Part shown: in pieces, positions 1 to 17,406 of the stretch
Layout: every line of letters starts with the position of its first letter
Numbering within the stretch: the first letter of the stretch is position 1
DNA from: Glandiceps talaboti
Lineage: Eukaryota; Hemichordata; Enteropneusta; Spengelidae
NCBI RefSeq assembly: GCF_964340395.1
Contig: NC_135556.1
Location: forward strand, 14,899,910-14,963,909
Direction of reading: 5' to 3'
DNA length: 64,000 nt
Position numbers and translations under genes: made by a program
The notes under the pieces: generated by a model
What the model saw: the letters and a program-made list of their open reading frames with translations, nothing else
Told to the model about the DNA's origin: nothing
Databases searched by the model: none

Positions 1-238
1 AAATATGACATAAGATATAAACTTAGGATAGGAGTGTCCATCAGTTCGACAATTTTGTGCTAAATTTTCTTCCATGTCCGTTCGCTTTCACTCAAGATTT
101 CGGCGTTTACTTTTTGTTATTTGCTGTGACATGTCGTTTCTTCGTAAAGGTTATTTTGTGAGCTCACTGCTTGTTGATCTTTACGTTGTGCTGGCAATGT
201 ATTGACTAATTGGTTGAGTTTTGTAACTCGTGACTTAC
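1..238 (-). other. Start of the last intron of copy A
   Basis: This stretch follows the exon 5 splice donor of copy A (GT at 237-238 read on the minus strand). By comparison with the complete copies it is the beginning of intron 5. No SAM-domain exon can be read here, so exon 6 of copy A lies left of the window. Confidence 0.7.
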
Positions 239-4092
<3,854 letters not shown>

Positions 4093-5511
4093 GATGAACC
4101 GTTTCTAATAGCTGCCCGATTAGTTGCAGACAATCCTTAGTTCTAGACAACCCTATAAAAGCAAATCGAAAAACTAAGTCAGCTGAAATGATAAAATTCG
4201 AAAAACACAGAGTCGAGAGTAGAGTATGACGTTTGTTTATACTTCAGATCAATAATTCCTGTATACGTAGTGGTCTGAGGTTTATAGAAGGATATGTCTA
4301 AACAATTATTATGGACGGAGTTAGGTGAAACGCCGTCGAACGATCGCCTCTGGGAGAGGGTCACGGTAGGATTTATAAGTCTTAGTTATAGTTCTGTTTA
4401 CTTGACATGAACTACTAGTAGTTGCTCTGCCAACATGAGCGTTCAAAGAACAATCACAGTACTACGATAAATACATTGTATAACGTAGTGTCGGCAATAT
4501 ACCTTTCCAACGATAACGTTGGATAAATACACTTTGTAATGTACGTAGACAAATTCTCTAGACACATACTAAAAACAGTTGTGAACCGCATATCTGTCAA
4601 TCGTTCTGTTTGAAACATTATCCAAAACGCGATGTAAGTCATACCCACAGTCATACGATCTGTCACAATAGCTCATTATACGTTGGTAAAGACTTAATCG
4701 ATATTACGACGACGCGATAAATACCTATGCCTCTGCTATAAAGTGCTCGCCAAGATAACAATAACAGTACAGAAGAACGTACTCACCAGGACGTTTACTT
4801 CTATGTTCAAAACTGTCATTGTTCTGTCTCAAATGCTGTCCTTCTATATTTCTAGTTTCTAGACGGATAAGAAAGATGACAGGAATCACTTACCAAAACA
4901 TGTCGGCACACTGGAAAGTAGTCTGAAATGTCATGACGTGTTGCCAGGTACACACATTACAACAATAGGGGGAGTATTTACATACGAAAAGATGGAGATA
5001 GGGGTGGAAGAGTATGACCTTTGACACGACCTTTGGGGAAGAAAGACAGTGAAAGTCCTGGTAAACAAATGATTCGAAGTTATTAGGGTGACTTGGCCGT
5101 TTGCGGCATTGGTGACACTTTAATACTCGAATCGGGAAGGCGTGTTATTGTATTTTGTGTGAGTGTATTTGAAGTTCAAAAGATACCAAACCATGTACCA
5201 GTGAGTGGAGTGAACGCGCAAGCCCCCTGCTCCCTGACCTACACACAATCGCCCGATATACACACTTACACTCTGCAAACGAAAAGTTGACCATGCAGCA
5301 TCTAAACTCACAGGAAGACCGCAGATTCAGTTGTCAGAATTATACAATGTGAATGTTCTTTTATTCCATTACAATTTCAATTTTAAATTCCTGAAAACTT
5401 TAATTTTAACTTTCACATCACCCTAGGTCTATTATCTTATCCTGTCCCTTTTCTTACTTGCTGTTGATTGGGCATTTTTTTTAAATTTTAGCCTGTATCA
5501 TCATCATCATC

Positions 5512-5581
<70 letters not shown>

Positions 5582-7172
5582 CCATCATCACCACCACCAC
5601 CACCACCACCACCACCACCACCACCACCACCACCACCACCACCACCATCATCATCATCATTATATTCTTTTAATTCCTTTTATTAATGTTGGTATTGTTG
5701 TGATTACTAGTATTCTATATATTATGTCATTTGTTTTTGTCGGGAGTAACTAAAAACGAGTGTCCATATTTACACGATGGACAATAAAGTTATTTCTAAT
5801 CTATGCTATTCCAGTAACGATTTTTCTTCATACCAGTATTACCAAAATTGTCCAGCTCATCAACAATACAATTGGTGTTAAATAAATCTGTGATAGAGGG
5901 ACTCTGCACAATATTTTATGGTTTGGCCAATATTTTGATCTGTCAAGAGAGTGCGATTCCATACAGAATAAAATGGGCAAGGTTTACATAGGATTAAAAA
6001 ATTAGAAAACATCTCTGAAAGATGTCTTGTGAGCTCATACTAAAATCTGCAAGCAAAAACCCAAGTCGTAACTCATCAATAAACTGACAAACCCAAGATA
6101 TTTTGTTCACGTGACATTTTTGTTAATGTGCTGCTCACGAGAAAGTGTAACATGTCTTGTCTTAATTTTACAGCAAACGTCATCTGTCTCTGACCCAGTC
6201 TAACAAGTAACACTGATAAAATAAAAGTAGTCAACACCAATCATGTGATTGTTAAATTGCACACTTTTAATGATTATATATAATCCTTGCCTTTACCAAC
6301 AGCTCCAGTATTCATGCTTGTTACACGGAAAAGTCACTTTAACCTAATACCACTATATTCTCTATAATGGTTTGAGCTTTAACGAGTCAGGTATCTCATT
6401 AAATACCCATGGCTCATCGATTTAATGACAATGTCACTGAGCTATTGAGTGTAAATGTCAGTTTTCAGGTAAAAACAAACATATTTATAAATTACAAATA
6501 ACTTTGTACACAGTATTCCAAGTTTGTGATATTTCAATTCACCTTCTCGAAAGTGTTTTTGCAACTTTGATACGCTATGATACAAACTTTAAGGTTTTAG
6601 CATGTGGGTGTTTGAGACACACATAGTCATAACTATACTCAAAAAGGTCATATATGTATCAAATGTGAATCCTCAAATCTAAACACAATGTATATATACA
6701 AGGTAAGAACAAAATTGAACGTAAATGTAAATAACTACTAGTAAATACACTTGAACCTGTTATACAATTATACCATTTGATAAATAATACAATTTATACA
6801 CATAATATACAATACACAATACTATTATAGTTCAGTATAAAATGTCTATCGCTATATTTACAAATCAAAATATCATAATTATTTCATACCACTATTATTC
6901 CCATTACATTATATATATATCATAAATGTTCCAGTAGTGTTTGCCAGTCAGTTTTTCTTCTGCGTTCCCTATTTCACGTTGATGCGGTCAAGTTCAAGCA
7001 CTTTGTTTGAGTTACCAGTAGCTGAATATTTGGATCACTTTGACGTACAAGGTGACTTGTACTTACTGGTTAATAGATTATACAGGTTACATCAAACGGG
7101 AACGTGTATTTCGACCGGCAAGTTACCATAGTTACAAGCCATCGGTTACATGATCCTATCTAGTCAGGGAAT
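4093..7172. other. Intergenic region between copies A and B
   Basis: AT-rich sequence without a convincing exon. It should contain the promoter and 5' leader of copy A on its left side and the 3' untranslated region of copy B on its right side, but I see no clear TATA box or poly(A) site I would defend. A CAT/CAC triplet array sits at 5497-5662. Confidence 0.6.
5497..5662. repeat. (CAT)n/(CAC)n triplet array
   Basis: About 55 triplets of CAT and CAC in blocks, between copies A and B. No exon overlaps it. Confidence 0.95.
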
Positions 7173-7689
7173 CTACATCTCAATGCTTCTCAAAGCCCTG
7201 GTAAATCTTGTCAAGTCTAATAGATTTTTAAATCCCATGTTGCTTTTCAGGGAAGAATAGAAGAACTCAGGGGCTCGCATTTCCATCATTTTGAATTCAA
7301 TGATTGCCTTCCCGTCATACCCCGCAAAATGTTTCACCATATGAGCTAGGCCGAAGTCATTCAGCCATTTTTTAACATCGTCATTTGACCAGGAATCCGC
7401 GGAAGATGTCGATTCATCAGCTTCGACTGAGTTTTGTTTCGTCTTCGTGGTCTTCTTTCCAGTCTCCTCTGCAAAGTAACAGGTAATGAAATAATGTCAA
7501 TAAAGGAATGAACTCAGGGGTATGGTGTATGTTTGAGAGAGAGTGTGTCATGAACGTTGATATGATGAAGAAAATATACATTGATTACAATCGCCAATTT
7601 CCACTGGCTTCTGATAAAATTAATCTCTGTCAATCACTGGTGAAGACTATTTTATGGTACATACATACATACATACATACATACATACA

Positions 7690-7721
<32 letters not shown>

Positions 7722-7809
7722 CATACATACATACATACATACATACATACACACATACATACATACATACATACATACACACATACATTTTTACTATAAA
7801 CTAACAAAG

Positions 7810-7865
<56 letters not shown>

Positions 7866-10402
7866 CAGCCAGCCAGCTAGCTTGCTTACTTGCTTACTAA
7901 GTAAACTTACTTTTTTTGTTAGCATCTTTCCCAAATTGACTGAACACAAAAACTTACGTTTACTCTCCTTTTTGTTAATCTTTCCCCGGTCACCAAGTTC
8001 CCTGATTATATTTGGTACATTGTCATGTAGACGTGGCTCAGAGCTGATATCAAAGTACAGTTTAGTTCCAATCAGAATGCCAAGCCATCCATCAGGTGAG
8101 TAGTTTTCCTGTACACGGATTGGTACGAAGTCTTTCCCCAATTTATATGTATATTCTGCCTCTGTAATAAAATATATACGTTGTAGGTATATTCTGCAAC
8201 ATATAATATGACATCATTGATATCACACCGGTATGACGTCAGGCAACATGTAATATAATATCATTGATATCACACCCTATGATGTCAGACAACATAATAT
8301 GACATCAATGATATCACATCCAAATGACGTCAGACAGAATGACAGCGTTGATATTACACCATTATGACGTCAGACAACATAATATGATATCATTGACCAC
8401 TATGATGTCAGACAACATAACATGACATCATTGATATCACACCACTATGACGTCAGACAACATACTATAACATGATCATTGATATCACACAATTATGACG
8501 TCGCATAACAAAATATGACATCTTGGATATCACGTCACTATGACTTCAGACAACATAATATAACATCATTGTAATCACATAATTATGACGTCGGATAACA
8601 TAATATGGCATCATTGTAATCACACCACTATGACGTCAGACAACATAATATAGCATCATTGTAATCACACCAATATGACGTCAGACAACATAATATGACA
8701 TCTTGGATATCACATCACTATGACGTCAGACAATATAATATAACATAATTGATATCACGCCACCATAACGTCAGATAGCAAATGCCTTAAAAGAGAGTGG
8801 TGGTAATACACCAATAAAGGAAAACATCAATAGAGGATTTTAAGAAGCCCGAACTGTTGGATGAAAGACTATACCAATTTTAATAACAGCCATCACATAA
8901 ATAGTCATCATCTTGAGTACAAGTAAATTTAGTGCCTCGTATTATTAAAAGTTGTATACATGAGTTTCCTAGCAACGTCATGATTTTTATTAATTGGCAT
9001 GACAACACTAACCTGTACGACAACTTGGACTGTTCTTGTACTTTTCAGACATGCAAATGAGTACAACGTCAGCTTTCTCCACTGCATCAGCCATGGCCTC
9101 CAATGTTGATCCAGCTGTTGGAAGTAACGTGTACGGTTATAGACTGCCTTGGGAAATGTGCATACTGTCGCTGTATGCGTAACATAGTACTCAGTATATT
9201 GTCAATATGAAATTACATCTTGTTAATATTTCAGTGTGGTAGTACACTTGACAAGAGATTTGGCAAGCAATCCTAAAATGCAAGTCTTTTTTCCATTTAT
9301 CACAGGACTGTATGTCAAATTCAGTTTTTTTTTTTAATTCTCTGTTTCGGTAATTCATGTTCAATATTTTACAAGGCCTTACCCATCTTTTCTACATCCA
9401 TCCACACATTGAAACCAGCAGCTTTCAAACGATCTTTGACCTTTATCATCGCCTTCTGACAATCCCATTGGTAGCTGATCATCACGTGACCAGAAGCCTC
9501 TTGCCCGTTACCACTCTCCATCTCATCGTACAGAGATTTCAGTTCAATTTGTTGATCCATGCCCCCGAGTTGCCAAAGTGCGCCATCACACGCTTTCTTT
9601 ATTCCTTGGTTTTTGGAGTTTTTCAACCGCCTCAAGTCTGTTCAGGGGGAAGAAGGTGAGTATAATTAGTCAGAAATGAAATGAGAGTGAGATGTTATAA
9701 AGTAGCCACAACAAAAAGAAACATAGCTGATTTTGCCAGAATAATTCTAGAATTCTTGCGATAACAGTAACAAAAGAATGTACCAAACTTTATTGCCATC
9801 AGCCAATGATGTTTGAAATAACGCATGCACAGATGGACAGCCAGAGACAGACACACAGACAGATGTACCCACCCATAACATAAGTGCTCCTTACGAGAAA
9901 AAATGGTTTCACAGTAAAGATGACTCACCATCCATGCATCCAGGTTCTTCTTTGATTTTGTCTTTGTTGTTGTCATGAAAGGAGAGTGTCCATATCGCAG
10001 TGGCTGCCAGTTCGTTTTCTTTTTCAGTGCAATCTTCTTTCAAGAGTTTAACTAATAAAGGGAGTACTCCTTTTTGCACAAGTGTTTCCTGTAATGTTCG
10101 ATATTTGAATAGAATAGAATAGAATAGAATAGAATAGAATAGAATAGAATAGAATTAATACACATACTTATAGCGTCAGCCAGTCATCTATTCACCCAGC
10201 CTGCCATAATACACATCCATCAACCCACACTTCCACGATCTGCCACTCGCTCACTCACTCACCCACTCACTCACTCACTCACTCACTCACTCACTCACTC
10301 ACTCACTCACTCACCCACTCACCCACTCACTCACTCACTCACTCACTCACTCACTCACTCACTCACTCACTCACTCACTCACTCACTCACTCACTCAGTC
10401 AG

Positions 10403-10449
<47 letters not shown>

Positions 10450-11905
10450 GCCAACCAACCAACCAACCAACCAACCAACCAACCAACCAACCAACCAACC
10501 AACCAACCAACCAACCAACCAACCAATCACTCGTCCACTAATCTATCTACCCCACCAACCACCCAACCCCCCATCCAACCACCCACCCATATGTATCTTT
10601 CTATCTAGATTGTTTCTGTCACTGTTTCTGTACTTAAGCAGCAAATGCGTACATCTCACCGGTTACATTTTCTGGCCAAGCAGTGTTACAGAAATTGAAA
10701 TGTTCTCAGTATTTTCCTAGATCTTCCAAATTGTTCTCATTGCACATATAATTATAATTTGTACTTGTACATTCAAAACCATATCCCCTATTCCATGTGC
10801 TTCCTATTACGTCATTCACGTCATAAGGTAAAACAGACTGTCTGCATCTAATATTTAAACCTACCTTATTAGCGTCATTTGCCGCCAGATGTATGATACC
10901 GTCCACAATTTCTATAGCAGTAAATGTGTAATCCCCAACTTCACACATATGATGACTATAGCTGTTCTTTAATGCCGAGTCTAAGGTATCGATAAAAAAT
11001 TGGATTTCTTCTCCGGCACTTATTCGATCGTTTTCGTCTTCGTTTACGATGTAAACAAGGGTAAACAGCGAATTTGACTTGATGCTGGCATTCTTGCAGT
11101 TGACTAGATATTTGTGTAACAACTCCACTCCATTTGCCTCTCGAAAATACGGCTTGTTATCTGGCCAGTTTTTGATACAGTTGTGCATGCACATGATGGA
11201 ACTCCTTAACATGCCGTAGATGGCGTCCTGTTCCATCTGTGTACTGTTTGCGCTTATTTTGTCTGGTTGAAGTCGTGGATTTTCCAGATCTGTGAGCAAT
11301 CTCTTTATGATACCTGCTTGTCCTACAGCACAAGAAAGCCGCTTTGACTGGTCACATATGCCACCGATCATGGTTTTACATCCTTCAAACAGGGCAAACA
11401 CATAGATGACACTTTCTTCGTGGTTGTCTAGTCCCGAATCTATAGGTTTCCGTACCTTGTCCCACAATAGTGCGAACACTTTCGGAAAACCAATCTCTGT
11501 CAGATATTTGCCATACTTCTTCATTTTTGGTCGATTTTCATAGGATGAAAAATCCCCAAGATAATTATCCACGGTGAGAAGTGTGTCTAATGCAGCTTGT
11601 GTTTGAAGTTCTTCGATTGTAGAATTTTTCAAGAATTCAGTAACTTTGAGTAAAGTTTCTTTCCCCTTTTTGATCTCACCCGTATCTTCGGTATCATCAT
11701 CCTCATCGTCGAATTTGTAGACCACAGCTTCTTTCCTTTCTTCGTTGTCTGGTATACCTTCCGGGGATCCGTGCCCATAATCGACTCGATCCTCAGCTTC
11801 GTCAATGTCTTTGATCTCTTCAGCTCGTTCGCCCATTTTCACCTGTCCTCTCGATGTTGATGTTGAATTGGTCGCATTCACCCCTTTACTTGGCGAGGAC
11901 CCCAT
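7173..11905 (-). CDS. ARM-TIR-SAM protein, copy B
   Basis: Exons on the minus strand are 11905-10865, 10088-9929, 9637-9383, 9114-9013, 8161-7958 and 7468-7173, encoding 685 residues. MGSSPSKG at the N-terminus fits N-myristoylation. Residues 1-95 are a variable acidic tail; about 95-425 are armadillo-type helices. The TIR domain spans about 450-585: [10 protein letters not shown] strand, [23 protein letters not shown], and putative catalytic Glu520 in SCRT-E-AEY, then the FVPIRV strand and [15 protein letters not shown] runs about 612-682 ([38 protein letters not shown]). All five introns are GT-AG with phases 0,1,1,1,1, and the joined length is divisible by three. By analogy with SARM1 the ARM part could restrain the TIR and the SAM could drive assembly; neither is shown here. 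No disruption seen. Confidence 0.9.
7657..7866. repeat. Microsatellites (ACAT)n and (AACT)n
   Basis: Two adjacent tetranucleotide arrays in intron 5 of copy B: ACAT units to about 7790 and AACT units from about 7806. Confidence 0.95.
8190..8785. repeat. Minisatellite with repeated TGACGTCA, intron 4 of copy B
   Basis: About 13 degenerate units of 40-45 bp, homologous to the array at 476-790. GACGTC occurs in nine units and the full TGACGTCA palindrome in seven; TGATATCA alternates with it. The array is about twice as long as in copy A and begins about 30 bp upstream of exon 5. Confidence 0.85.
10106..10155. repeat. (AATAG)n microsatellite
   Basis: Ten pentanucleotide units in intron 1 of copy B, close to the exon 2 acceptor. 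Confidence 0.9.
10244..10527. repeat. Compound (ACTC)n, (AATC)n, (AACC)n microsatellite
   Basis: Three consecutive tetranucleotide arrays related by single-base changes lie in intron 1 of copy B, suggesting step-by-step unit conversion within one array. Confidence 0.95.
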
Positions 11906-12064
11906 TGTATGTTACTTTTATGGTGTTCTTCGAATTCTTACTGGCAGCCAACAGTCCTGAAAAAAAGAGAGAATATGTTCTTACTTTACAATACAAGTTT
12001 TCTGTTTGATTGACTCGTCTGACATGTACCTGTTTGGGTTTATTTCCGAACCAAGATTTTATTA

Positions 12065-12178
12065 GTCTGTCTAAGTCGCTGAATCTGCAACTACGCTGGT
12101 AGCTCTAGTCTGTCGTACACTTGACAGGTAGACGCAGACAGGTACTGGCGTGGTTACAGATTCAGTGACGTAGACACA
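12065..12178. repeat. Foldback element, about 50-bp arms
   Basis: The arms share CTGAATCTG(C/T)AAC(T/C)ACGC and its reverse complement, with GTCTA(A/C)GTC next to it, around a short centre. It is about 160 bp upstream of the copy B start codon. Confidence 0.6.
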
Positions 12179-12540
12179 TACTCAGGGCAACTTTATCAGA
12201 CACTAGTGGCTTGCTTTGTGTGCGTGCTCATGCCAACCTTTAGGCAACACTGGTTTATTATTTTTATGGTGATAGGTCATTCTAAATACATGTATGCCCT
12301 CCATGATTGTGGAATGTACTATCACCAGTACTTTGTTCCGCTAAAATGTATGATTTTACATGTCTTGACTTTAAAGACCCATATTTCTAGAAACCATTTT
12401 TTCTGCATTCACTTTAAATCAATGTACTTAAAGTGTCTGACTGTCCTTTGAATTTTTAAACAGAACGCTGTACAAGTACAACATGTAAGTTATAGAAGGT
12501 GTTCCTTTGATTAATGAATATTATTATGATGACAGAGCTT

Positions 12541-12632
12541 TGTAGAGTAGAGTAGAGTAGAGTAGAGTAGAGTAGAGTAGAGTAGAGTAGAGTAGAGTAG
12601 ATAGAGTAGAGTAGAGTAGAGTAGAGTAGACC
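12541..12632. repeat. (AGAGT)n microsatellite
   Basis: Pentanucleotide array with one interrupted unit; intergenic. Confidence 0.95.
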
Positions 12633-15582
12633 AGGGCAGAACAGAGTATACATAAATAAAAATGTAGGGTATAATAGTGAAGTTAGTCTGTTACAGACAT
12701 TCGTGCCACGCTGTCAGCCAGTACTCACTGTGGTAAAGAAGTATGATATGGCTTAACAACACGACGTATCTTACAGCCTATAGTGAAATGAGGTTGAGTA
12801 TATCTGGATACAATACAGGCCACTGTTTTTGGACAGTAAAGTGAAACAATCGATATGTCAAGTCATCAATCTATGCCTGGGCTTGAAATCGTAAAAACAG
12901 TGCCAGTGTCACATGTAAAAAGTGAACGACACATATTATATCCATTGGATATAGTCTAAGTTGAATACCACCCGAGTCATGGTTTGACATTGCTCACCTG
13001 ATAGGGCTGAACAACACGACGTATCTTACAGTCTAATTCAAAGACTGACCCATGCTGACTGACTGACTGACTGACTGCTGACCGTCAAATCGATTTTGAC
13101 GCTACCAAGATTCAGTTTTGGAAAGACACTGTAAAACATCCGTTGTTCTCACCCAAAGAAGACCGAATAGCAAAATACACGTACCTGTTGAATACGACAC
13201 CAAGTGGCATTCTGTTCGATCAGTTCTTTCTTCTGTTGCTTGGTGGTTCACCCCTTGGCAAAGTTTTCACCCGTTACTATATACACATGCCAACAACAAA
13301 AGCACTATGTACATAACGAGAGGTATTACAAGCCACAAAGGACATGAGCGCAAAGTTACGTATGGTATCTTTGTGTCAAACCACCGTTTCTTCCGATTGC
13401 CTGATATTACGTAAGACGTGTATTCGCCAAATACTAATAACCTACACGATGAGACAGTTATGTATTATCAGATTTTGATTCCAAACAAAATGTTTATTTA
13501 TTTTTTTACTCGCTTACTATTTACCCTAGTTTGTCCAGATATAAAATACATGTTCAATAACGCACTGATAACAATACATTTGTTCATATTTGTCCGACCA
13601 AATATGTGGTTGTTGTTCAGATCCGACGTTGACAGGATAAACTCCACCGTCACACGGTACGGATATTGAGACAACGATCTACCTGCATACCGTGATAAAA
13701 TGTGTCTCTTTTGAAAAAAAAATTATCTGACGAATTGAAAAGTCATATCTGATGAGTCATGATAATACTTTGTGTGAACTGCATGGATATCATTTAGTAT
13801 GGACAGATGTGCTTCACGTAGCTAAGTATATACGTTATCTTAGGGTCGTTAAACCTCGGATAAAGTTTCGTTAAAAGTCGGAGAGGATTAAAATGTAGAT
13901 GTGAAAATGTTATAAGGCAGAGCTATAGAAAACAAATGGTCCAGAACAGAATAATAATGTGCTGAACATGACATCCTCTTGGTCCATTGATAAGATAACA
14001 CTAATGCGAGAACCTGGGATTGAAAACTTGGCCATTTTTCTTTCAAATGCCCATTTACTATGTAAATGTAGTGAATGTCGACTTTTCATGACAAAACACT
14101 GACACCAAACTACAATGGGTTCTTACGCTGTGAGCTCATACTGACGCAAAACTAAGGACATTTGTAGTGTGACCATACATTGTCAAAGATCACACGCGGA
14201 ATCACTGGTATTCGATCAGAATCCCTTTCATGTGAATATTTGTTTGTTATATTTACACATACTTATCTTAGTTCAAGGATGATCAATGTAGTCTACCCAT
14301 GTATGGAATCCCCAATATATGATCAACTGATATAGGTAACTATGTATGTGGATTAATATTGGAATTCTGGCAGAAGGTATTTGTAAATTTTTATTTGTTA
14401 AAATTCTTATTTACAATTATCGTGTAATTCGACAATTACAACTGAATTCGATGACTGGTGCAAACAATGATTGGAATTCCTCGCTCGGTCATGAGTGACA
14501 GTTTCAAAAACCTCCATGGTAGATACAATAATAGAATTTATTGTTTTCAATCTTTATTTCTATGTAATAATGTAAATAACATTCAGCAATTTATTGTAAG
14601 TTGTCAGATTTAGAGAGAATCCTCCCCAACGATAAACACCTAGTAGTAGTATGCATATAAATAATAGTATTGTACATATATTTACATATTTTAAATGTCT
14701 TCGCACTTCGTAGTAAAATCAATCAGATTGTACAACGTCTTTCCCATTTCTTCCTACGTGACTTTGAAGTATGGGATTCTATTTAAAGTACTGATTGCCA
14801 ATTATACAAATATGCCACCAAATATATATACGCACACACTCATATATATCTATATTGACCGATAGATAGTATATATAATGATACACAAGCTAACATTCAG
14901 AGTACTGGCATTTCATCTGATCCCATGTATTAATATATTTAATTCACCCCCCCCCCCATCTTTCCTTTTTGTGCTTCTTGTGTGTTCTGTAGTGTATTCC
15001 TTTCCTCTGTATTATTTTGCATTTGTATTGTATAATAAAAAATAAAACTTTTTAAAAAATATGTTGGGTATATAGACCTACTTATGTATAATATTTGTAT
15101 AATATTTGTATCTACTAGTATGTACACAGTCATTCTATGGGAATGTCGCCTTCCGTATTCAGATACATTTGTGAGACATTCTCTTGTCACTGTTGAAAGT
15201 TGTTTTGTGCTAATACGCATGCGTTTGAGTCAATGTGGGTGCAAAGTGCTGCTGAATACCGATTCAATATTTTCTTCATAATATAGCTATATGATGTATA
15301 CTATGTACATATATAACATAATACACACTAAATGCATATACTTATAGTCCACGGTACACATGACATTCAAACATAAACGTTAAGTAAATGATGGACAATA
15401 TTTTGTTCGTGGTTCCGAGAATCAATTAGACAGTAAAATATTGTCACTTTGGAGAACTCGAAACGTCGCATTCGTTTCCAATCGTCCCAGAGTAACTAGT
15501 TTTAATGTCTAGTTATGAGTAAATGAATTTGATATTCCGATTGCAGTACAATCTTTGATTATATTTGAACGACGTTTTACCT

Positions 15583-15668
15583 AGACTGTAAGGTACGTCG
15601 TGACGTTTCGCCCTCACCGGCCTGGCCGATGGTTGAGGGCGCCCCGTCACGGCGTACCTTACAGACTA
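15583..15668. mobile_element. Palindromic dispersed element
   Basis: Arms of about 36 bp: AGACTGTAAGGTACGTCGTG on the left matches the reverse complement of the right end (CGGCGTACCTTACAGACTA) with few mismatches, around a GC-rich centre. A related element is at 62407-62513. It sits just beyond the stop codon of copy C, probably within or next to its 3' untranslated region. Confidence 0.65.
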
Positions 15669-15697
15669 CGTTTTACCATAAACACGTTAAATTTGAC

Positions 15698-17375
15698 CTA
15701 GGGGTCAATCTCTCTTAAGGCTCTGGTAAATCTGGTCAAATCTAACAAATTTTTAAACCCCATGTCTTGTTTCATAGAGACATAGAAGAATTCTGGTGCT
15801 CTCATTTCTATCATTCTTAGTTCTATAATAGCGACGCCGTCGTATCCTGCGAATTTTTGCTTCATATGAGCAAGACCGAATTTATTCAACCAACGGTTGA
15901 CGTCTTTGTTAGACCAGGATTCGACGGAAGTCGAATCACTGTTGACAGCGCCACTCACGACGGCTTGTGTCTTCTTTTCTTTCGCATTATCTAAATAAAC
16001 AATTAAAGACAAAATAAAAGATATAAATAAAGTTGTCGATTTACGTTTGACGTTGTGGCACCATCACAAAAATCTTATACCTCCGTTAATTTTGGTGGTA
16101 AACCTGAAAGATGAATTATGTGTTGCACACACACTAAATTATAAACTTAACCTCAGCCAACAAACATTGCTACATTGCTGGTAGTCTGAACTTCAAGCTT
16201 TTTGTTATAAAGTGTACAAACAGAGTATTAATGTCCGGCAAACCGTTTCTTTGACGCTGTTGTATTATCAAAGTTCAGAAACCAGGCAAGTTTTCCAAGA
16301 ATCTACAAATGTCGCTTTGTCATTACGACGTCTAAACCTTTCTCAGTCAGGTCCTTTCAACGACATCACTTACACGAAATACAAACCAAATTATGCAGTG
16401 CAGCTAGCTGATTTTGTATAAAATGTTGTAAATTATATTAGAAGTAATCATTTATTACAATAATGAGGTAGTTTTGTCTGCATTACTCTCGATAAAGTAA
16501 GTTTATACTGAACAATACAAACCATGTGTCTTGAACAGAATTTAGCCTGTTGTTCGACCAAAGTGTCACTCAAATAATCGCTACTACATTTTATCACATG
16601 GCTGCACAAAAAAAAATCCAACTTGCTTGCTTGCTACATTTTTTGAATGTGTTACCATGATTGTATCTTCAGTGGACAAGATTTGGTGTACATCCGTTAT
16701 GATAATGAATTTCAAACAAAAAATGTAGCAATGTAAGTGAGATATTTTTATCAAACCAACAAACCAACCAACCAACCAACCAACCAACCAATGAAATGCA
16801 GTATCAATGTACATGTTGGTCTGATTTCTACTTCTGTCGTCTGAGATGGCGCTGTTTCAGATGATATGGTACCCACTGTACTTCCAATTCATTGCAATAC
16901 ATGTGCATGTCGTCTGAATACCCACCTTTTTTGTTGCTTGTCTTGCCATTCACTTTTCCTCGTTCACCAATCTCCTTGATCAACTTTGGTGTGCTATCGT
17001 TGACTAATGTAGGAGAACTGAAATCAAAGTACAGTTTAGTTCCTGTCAGTATACCAAGCCATCCATCGGGGGTATAACCAGGTTGAACATGGATTGGTAT
17101 AAAGGCCTTGCCAAGTTTGTACGTGTATTCTGCCTCTGTGAACGGAATACAGGATTTTGAGTTTTTCTTGATACATACTGTTCATTTATATTTTTATCTA
17201 AGAAGCCAACATTATGGAAGTCGTTCATTCTGACAAGTTTGTCTACAGTGCCTGTACGAAAGCAATAAAATTCATGAAATGTATGTATGTATGTATGTAT
17301 GTATGTATGTATGTATGTATGTATGTATGTATGTATGTATGTATGTATGTATGTATGTATGTATGTATGTATGTA

Positions 17376-17406
<31 letters not shown>

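Larger units (their letters stand above)
11906..15697. other. Intergenic region between copies B and C
   Basis: No convincing gene. It contains a foldback at 12065-12178, an AGAGT array at 12541-12632, two short matches to a dispersed element end (near 12752 and 13008) and a palindromic element at 15583-15668. Short open frames on both strands have no splice context or recognisable domains. Confidence 0.6.
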